Below, piece by piece: positions 5,611-6,847 of a stretch of DNA of 6,847 nt (positions are counted from its first letter, which is position 1; the number at the start of each line of letters is the position of its first letter). The stretch is from Pseudomonadota bacterium. GTDB lineage: Bacteria; Pseudomonadota; Alphaproteobacteria; Acetobacterales; Acetobacteraceae. The translations under genes were made by a program, and so were the position numbers. Under the pieces are notes generated by a model. That model saw only the letters and a program-made list of their open reading frames with translations, ran no database searches and was not told the origin of the DNA. The stretch is taken from the NCBI GenBank assembly GCA_021785335.1, contig JAJYFW010000097.1, forward strand, positions 1-6,847, read 5' to 3'.

Positions 5611-6176
5611 GCCTCGACCGTCGCGCCGTGATGGCGGAACTGATGCGCGATGCCGGCGACATGCTGGTGGTCGCGGGGCTCGGCTCGACCGCCTACGACT
5701 TGGGGGCGGCTGGCGACCGGGCGGAGAATTTCTACCTCTGGGGCGCGATGGGCGGGGCCGCAATGATCGGGCTCGGGCTCGCGCTGGCGCAGCCCTCACG
5801 GCGGGTGCTGGTGGCGACCGGCGACGGCGAGGCGCTGATGGGGATAGGCGCGCTGGCCACCATCGCCGCTTCCGGCGCGCCGAACCTGGCGATCGCGGTG
5901 CTGGACAACCGGCGCTTCGGCGAGACCGGCGGGCAGGCGAGCCATACCGGGCGTGGCACGGATCTCTGCGCGGTGGCTGCGGGCTGCGGCTGGCAGGCGA
6001 CGGCGCGGGCGCGGACGATGGCGGAGGTGACGGCGCTGCGCCCGCGGCTGCGCGCGGAGGCGCTGTTCGCGGTGATCGAAATCTCGCCCGAGGAGGTACA
6101 GCGCTTCCTGCCGCCGCGCGACGGCACCTGGCTCGCGCGGCGGTTCCGCGCGGCGCTGGGAATCGCGCCGGATTAG
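5607..6176 (+). CDS. ThDP-dependent decarboxylase beta subunit, PP domain (sulfopyruvate/phosphonopyruvate decarboxylase-like)
   Basis: A 189-residue pyrophosphate-binding (PP) domain, the counterpart of ComE or the C-terminal half of phosphonopyruvate decarboxylase. The ThDP/Mg motif is complete: G72-D73-G74, 26 residues, then N101 in LDNRRFGETGGQ, with D73 and N101 as expected metal ligands. The LWGAMGGAAMIGLGLAL segment (44-60) matches the helix before this motif. The C-terminus has the PPRDGTWLARRFRAALG sequence (169-185) common in this family. The ATG at 5607 overlaps the alpha stop as ATGA, with GGAGG 7 nt upstream. The frame is open far upstream, but only as antisense to the dehydrogenase and out of phase with the alpha gene. 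It ends 7 nt before the stop of the convergent small gene. A holoenzyme of two alpha and two beta or larger is likely from family knowledge. Confidence 0.88.
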   Translation: MSLDRRAVMAELMRDAGDMLVVAGLGSTAYDLGAAGDRAENFYLWGAMGGAAMIGLGLALAQPSRRVLVATGDGEALMGIGALATIAASGAPNLAIAVLDNRRFGETGGQASHTGRGTDLCAVAAGCGWQATARARTMAEVTALRPRLRAEALFAVIEISPEEVQRFLPPRDGTWLARRFRAALGIAPD

Positions 6177-6183
6177 CGGCGGC

Positions 6184-6411
6184 CTAGTTCCACTCCTGCG
6201 GCAGCAGGTGGCGCAGCGCCGGCACCCGCTCCTCGCAATGATGGCTGCCCGAGGCGATGCACGTCTGCAGCATGCGGGCGGCGACGAGTTCGCGCGCGAT
6301 CCAGACGCCGGCGACGATCAGGCACAGCAGCAGGGCGATGGCCGCGAGGCCTGCGGTCTGGCGGTCCGCGGTGGCCTGGATGTCATCAGTCGTTACAATT
6401 CGAAATACCAT
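6184..6411 (-). CDS. Small single-span membrane protein with a Cys-containing tail
   Basis: A 75-residue protein I cannot assign to a family. A short N-terminal region (MVFRIVTTDDIQATADRQ) is followed by one transmembrane helix at about 20-40 (GLAAIALLLCLIVAGVWIA) and a tail holding two Cys separated by eight residues (CIASGSHHC), two adjacent His, and an RHLLPQEW ending. If the tail is periplasmic the two Cys could form a disulfide, or with the His residues could bind a metal. I chose the ATG at 6411 because GGGAG lies 7 nt upstream; the ATG at 6429 has no ribosome site and sits near the predicted transcription start, and the frame is open further upstream. It is divergent from the efflux adaptor gene, and its stop is 7 nt from that of the ThDP beta subunit. 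Confidence 0.6.
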   Translation of the reverse strand: MVFRIVTTDDIQATADRQTAGLAAIALLLCLIVAGVWIARELVAARMLQTCIASGSHHCEERVPALRHLLPQEWN

Positions 6412-6433
6412 CCGCCCGCTCCCTGACATGGTT

Positions 6434-6462
6434 TTAATAGCGATCTCAGGCACTCCTGTCTG
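6434..6462 (-). promoter_or_regulatory. Candidate sigma-70-type promoter for the small membrane gene
   Basis: On the minus strand, CAGACA (6462-6457, four of six matches to TTGACA) and TATTAA (6439-6434, four of six matches to TATAAT) are separated by 17 nt. Transcription would start near 6427, leaving a leader of about 15 nt that contains the GGGAG site of the gene starting at 6411. It is the only AT-rich patch in the intergenic region. This is a by-eye match only. Confidence 0.4.
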
Positions 6463-6497
6463 CGGATAATTCGATGGCGGGAGCGCGGAGCGATCTC
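6439..6497 (+). repeat. Direct repeat AGCGATCTC in the divergent intergenic region
   Basis: AGCGATCTC occurs at 6439-6447 and again at 6489-6497, exactly 50 nt apart start to start. Both copies continue into similar bases (AGGCA and GCGGCA). The first copy overlaps the -10 edge and spacer of the candidate minus-strand promoter. The two could be binding sites for a regulator acting on both divergent genes, though a 9-nt repeat can also arise by chance. Confidence 0.35.
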
Positions 6498-6554
6498 GCG
6501 GCATGAATGGCCGAGCCAAAATGACGCTGGCGCGGCTTTGAGGTTTCGAGGAAG

Positions 6555-6847
6555 ATGCGACGTTGCGGTGCAGCAATCGGAAGGATGGCTGGGATGGCGC
6601 GCGGGCCGGTGGCTGCGTTGGTTTCGACTTTTCTGCTTCTCGTTCCCGCCTGCGCCATGGCGCAGGGCGTGGTGCCCATTACCGCCACGACGGTGAGCGT
6701 GGGGCCGCTGCCAATCGAGCTTTCCAATATCGGCACGGTGCAGGCCTGGCAGTCGGTCGTGGTGCGCACGCGCGTGAACGGCACGCTGGAGCGCGTGTTC
6801 TTCCACGAGGGCCAGGAGGTGAAGCCCGGCGACAAGCTCGCCGAGAT
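6555..6847 (+). CDS. RND-type efflux periplasmic adaptor (membrane fusion protein), N-terminal part
   Basis: The first 97 codons of a gene cut off by the window end. After a signal peptide (hydrophobic core AALVSTFLLLVPA, likely cleavage after ACAMA and before QG) the mature start reads VVPITATTVSVGPLPIELSN, then GTVQAWQSVVVRTRVNGTLERVFFHEGQEVKPGDKLAEI. This is the beta-barrel strand and first half of the lipoyl domain of MdtA/MexA-like adaptors, which join an inner-membrane RND pump to an outer-membrane channel. A pump gene would be expected beyond the window. The start is uncertain: ATG 6555 has GAGGA placed rather close, while ATG 6594 has AAGGA at good spacing and gives a more compact signal peptide; 6585 is also in frame. 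The frame is blocked upstream by a TGA at 6522. Confidence 0.85.
   Translation, partial: MRRCGAAIGRMAGMARGPVAALVSTFLLLVPACAMAQGVVPITATTVSVGPLPIELSNIGTVQAWQSVVVRTRVNGTLERVFFHEGQEVKPGDKLAE

Noticed and set aside
6195..6208. CCTGC-GGCA-GCAGG hairpin just after the ThDP beta stop as a terminator
   Set aside because: The stem is only 5 bp, has no T tract and lies within the coding end of the convergent small gene.
6521..6541. Six-codon mini-ORF (ATG at 6521, TGA at 6539) before the efflux adaptor gene
   Set aside because: It has no ribosome site and no repeated or regulatory codons, and such short frames are expected by chance.

Overview
The window is GC-rich DNA, fully coding apart from short intergenic gaps (the longest is about 143 nt). 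Nearly every gene starts behind a recognisable Shine-Dalgarno sequence. The gene content is copper delivery to cytochrome oxidase, CoA-thioester catabolism and a split ThDP enzyme. With the base composition this suggests an alphaproteobacterium, perhaps Rhodospirillales/Acetobacteraceae. That placement is inference, because no rRNA or other phylogenetic marker is present. I see no insertion sequence, tRNA, CRISPR array or phage gene.

Region 1 (1-2571) is a respiratory copper-handling block. After the tail of an unrecognised gene (1-248) come a caa3-type CtaG oxidase-assembly membrane protein (290-1285) and, overlapping it by 50 nt, a periplasmic PCu(A)C copper chaperone (1236-1703) with the exact H-X10-M-X21-H-X-M copper motif. 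Converging on them from the other strand, with only 6 nt between stop codons, are a Sco1/SenC lipoprotein (1710-2366, CPDVC plus a distal His) and a small single-span membrane protein (2347-2571) that overlaps it by 20 nt. PCu(A)C and Sco proteins are established partners in loading the CuA site of cytochrome c oxidase, so the four genes probably serve one process although they lie on two strands.

Region 2 (2639-6176) is a metabolic block in two divergent arms around a 118-nt intergenic region. The leftward arm encodes an acyl-CoA dehydrogenase-superfamily protein (3771-4934) and a family III CoA-transferase (2639-3760). The rightward arm encodes the two halves of a ThDP enzyme of the sulfopyruvate/phosphonopyruvate decarboxylase type (5053-5610 and 5607-6176, joined by an ATGA overlap). 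The transferase would activate a carboxylic acid as its CoA ester, the dehydrogenase would act on that ester, and the ThDP enzyme would decarboxylate a 2-oxo acid. The substrates cannot be read from the sequence, and whether the arms belong to one pathway is inference. The dehydrogenase lacks the usual C-terminal YEGT glutamate but has a Glu at the alternative helix-G position.

Region 3 (6184-6847) holds a small Cys-containing single-span membrane protein (6184-6411, minus strand) and, divergently, the start of an RND-type efflux periplasmic adaptor cut off by the window end. Their shared 143-nt intergenic region contains a candidate promoter and a 9-nt direct repeat at 50-nt spacing, one copy of which lies inside that promoter.
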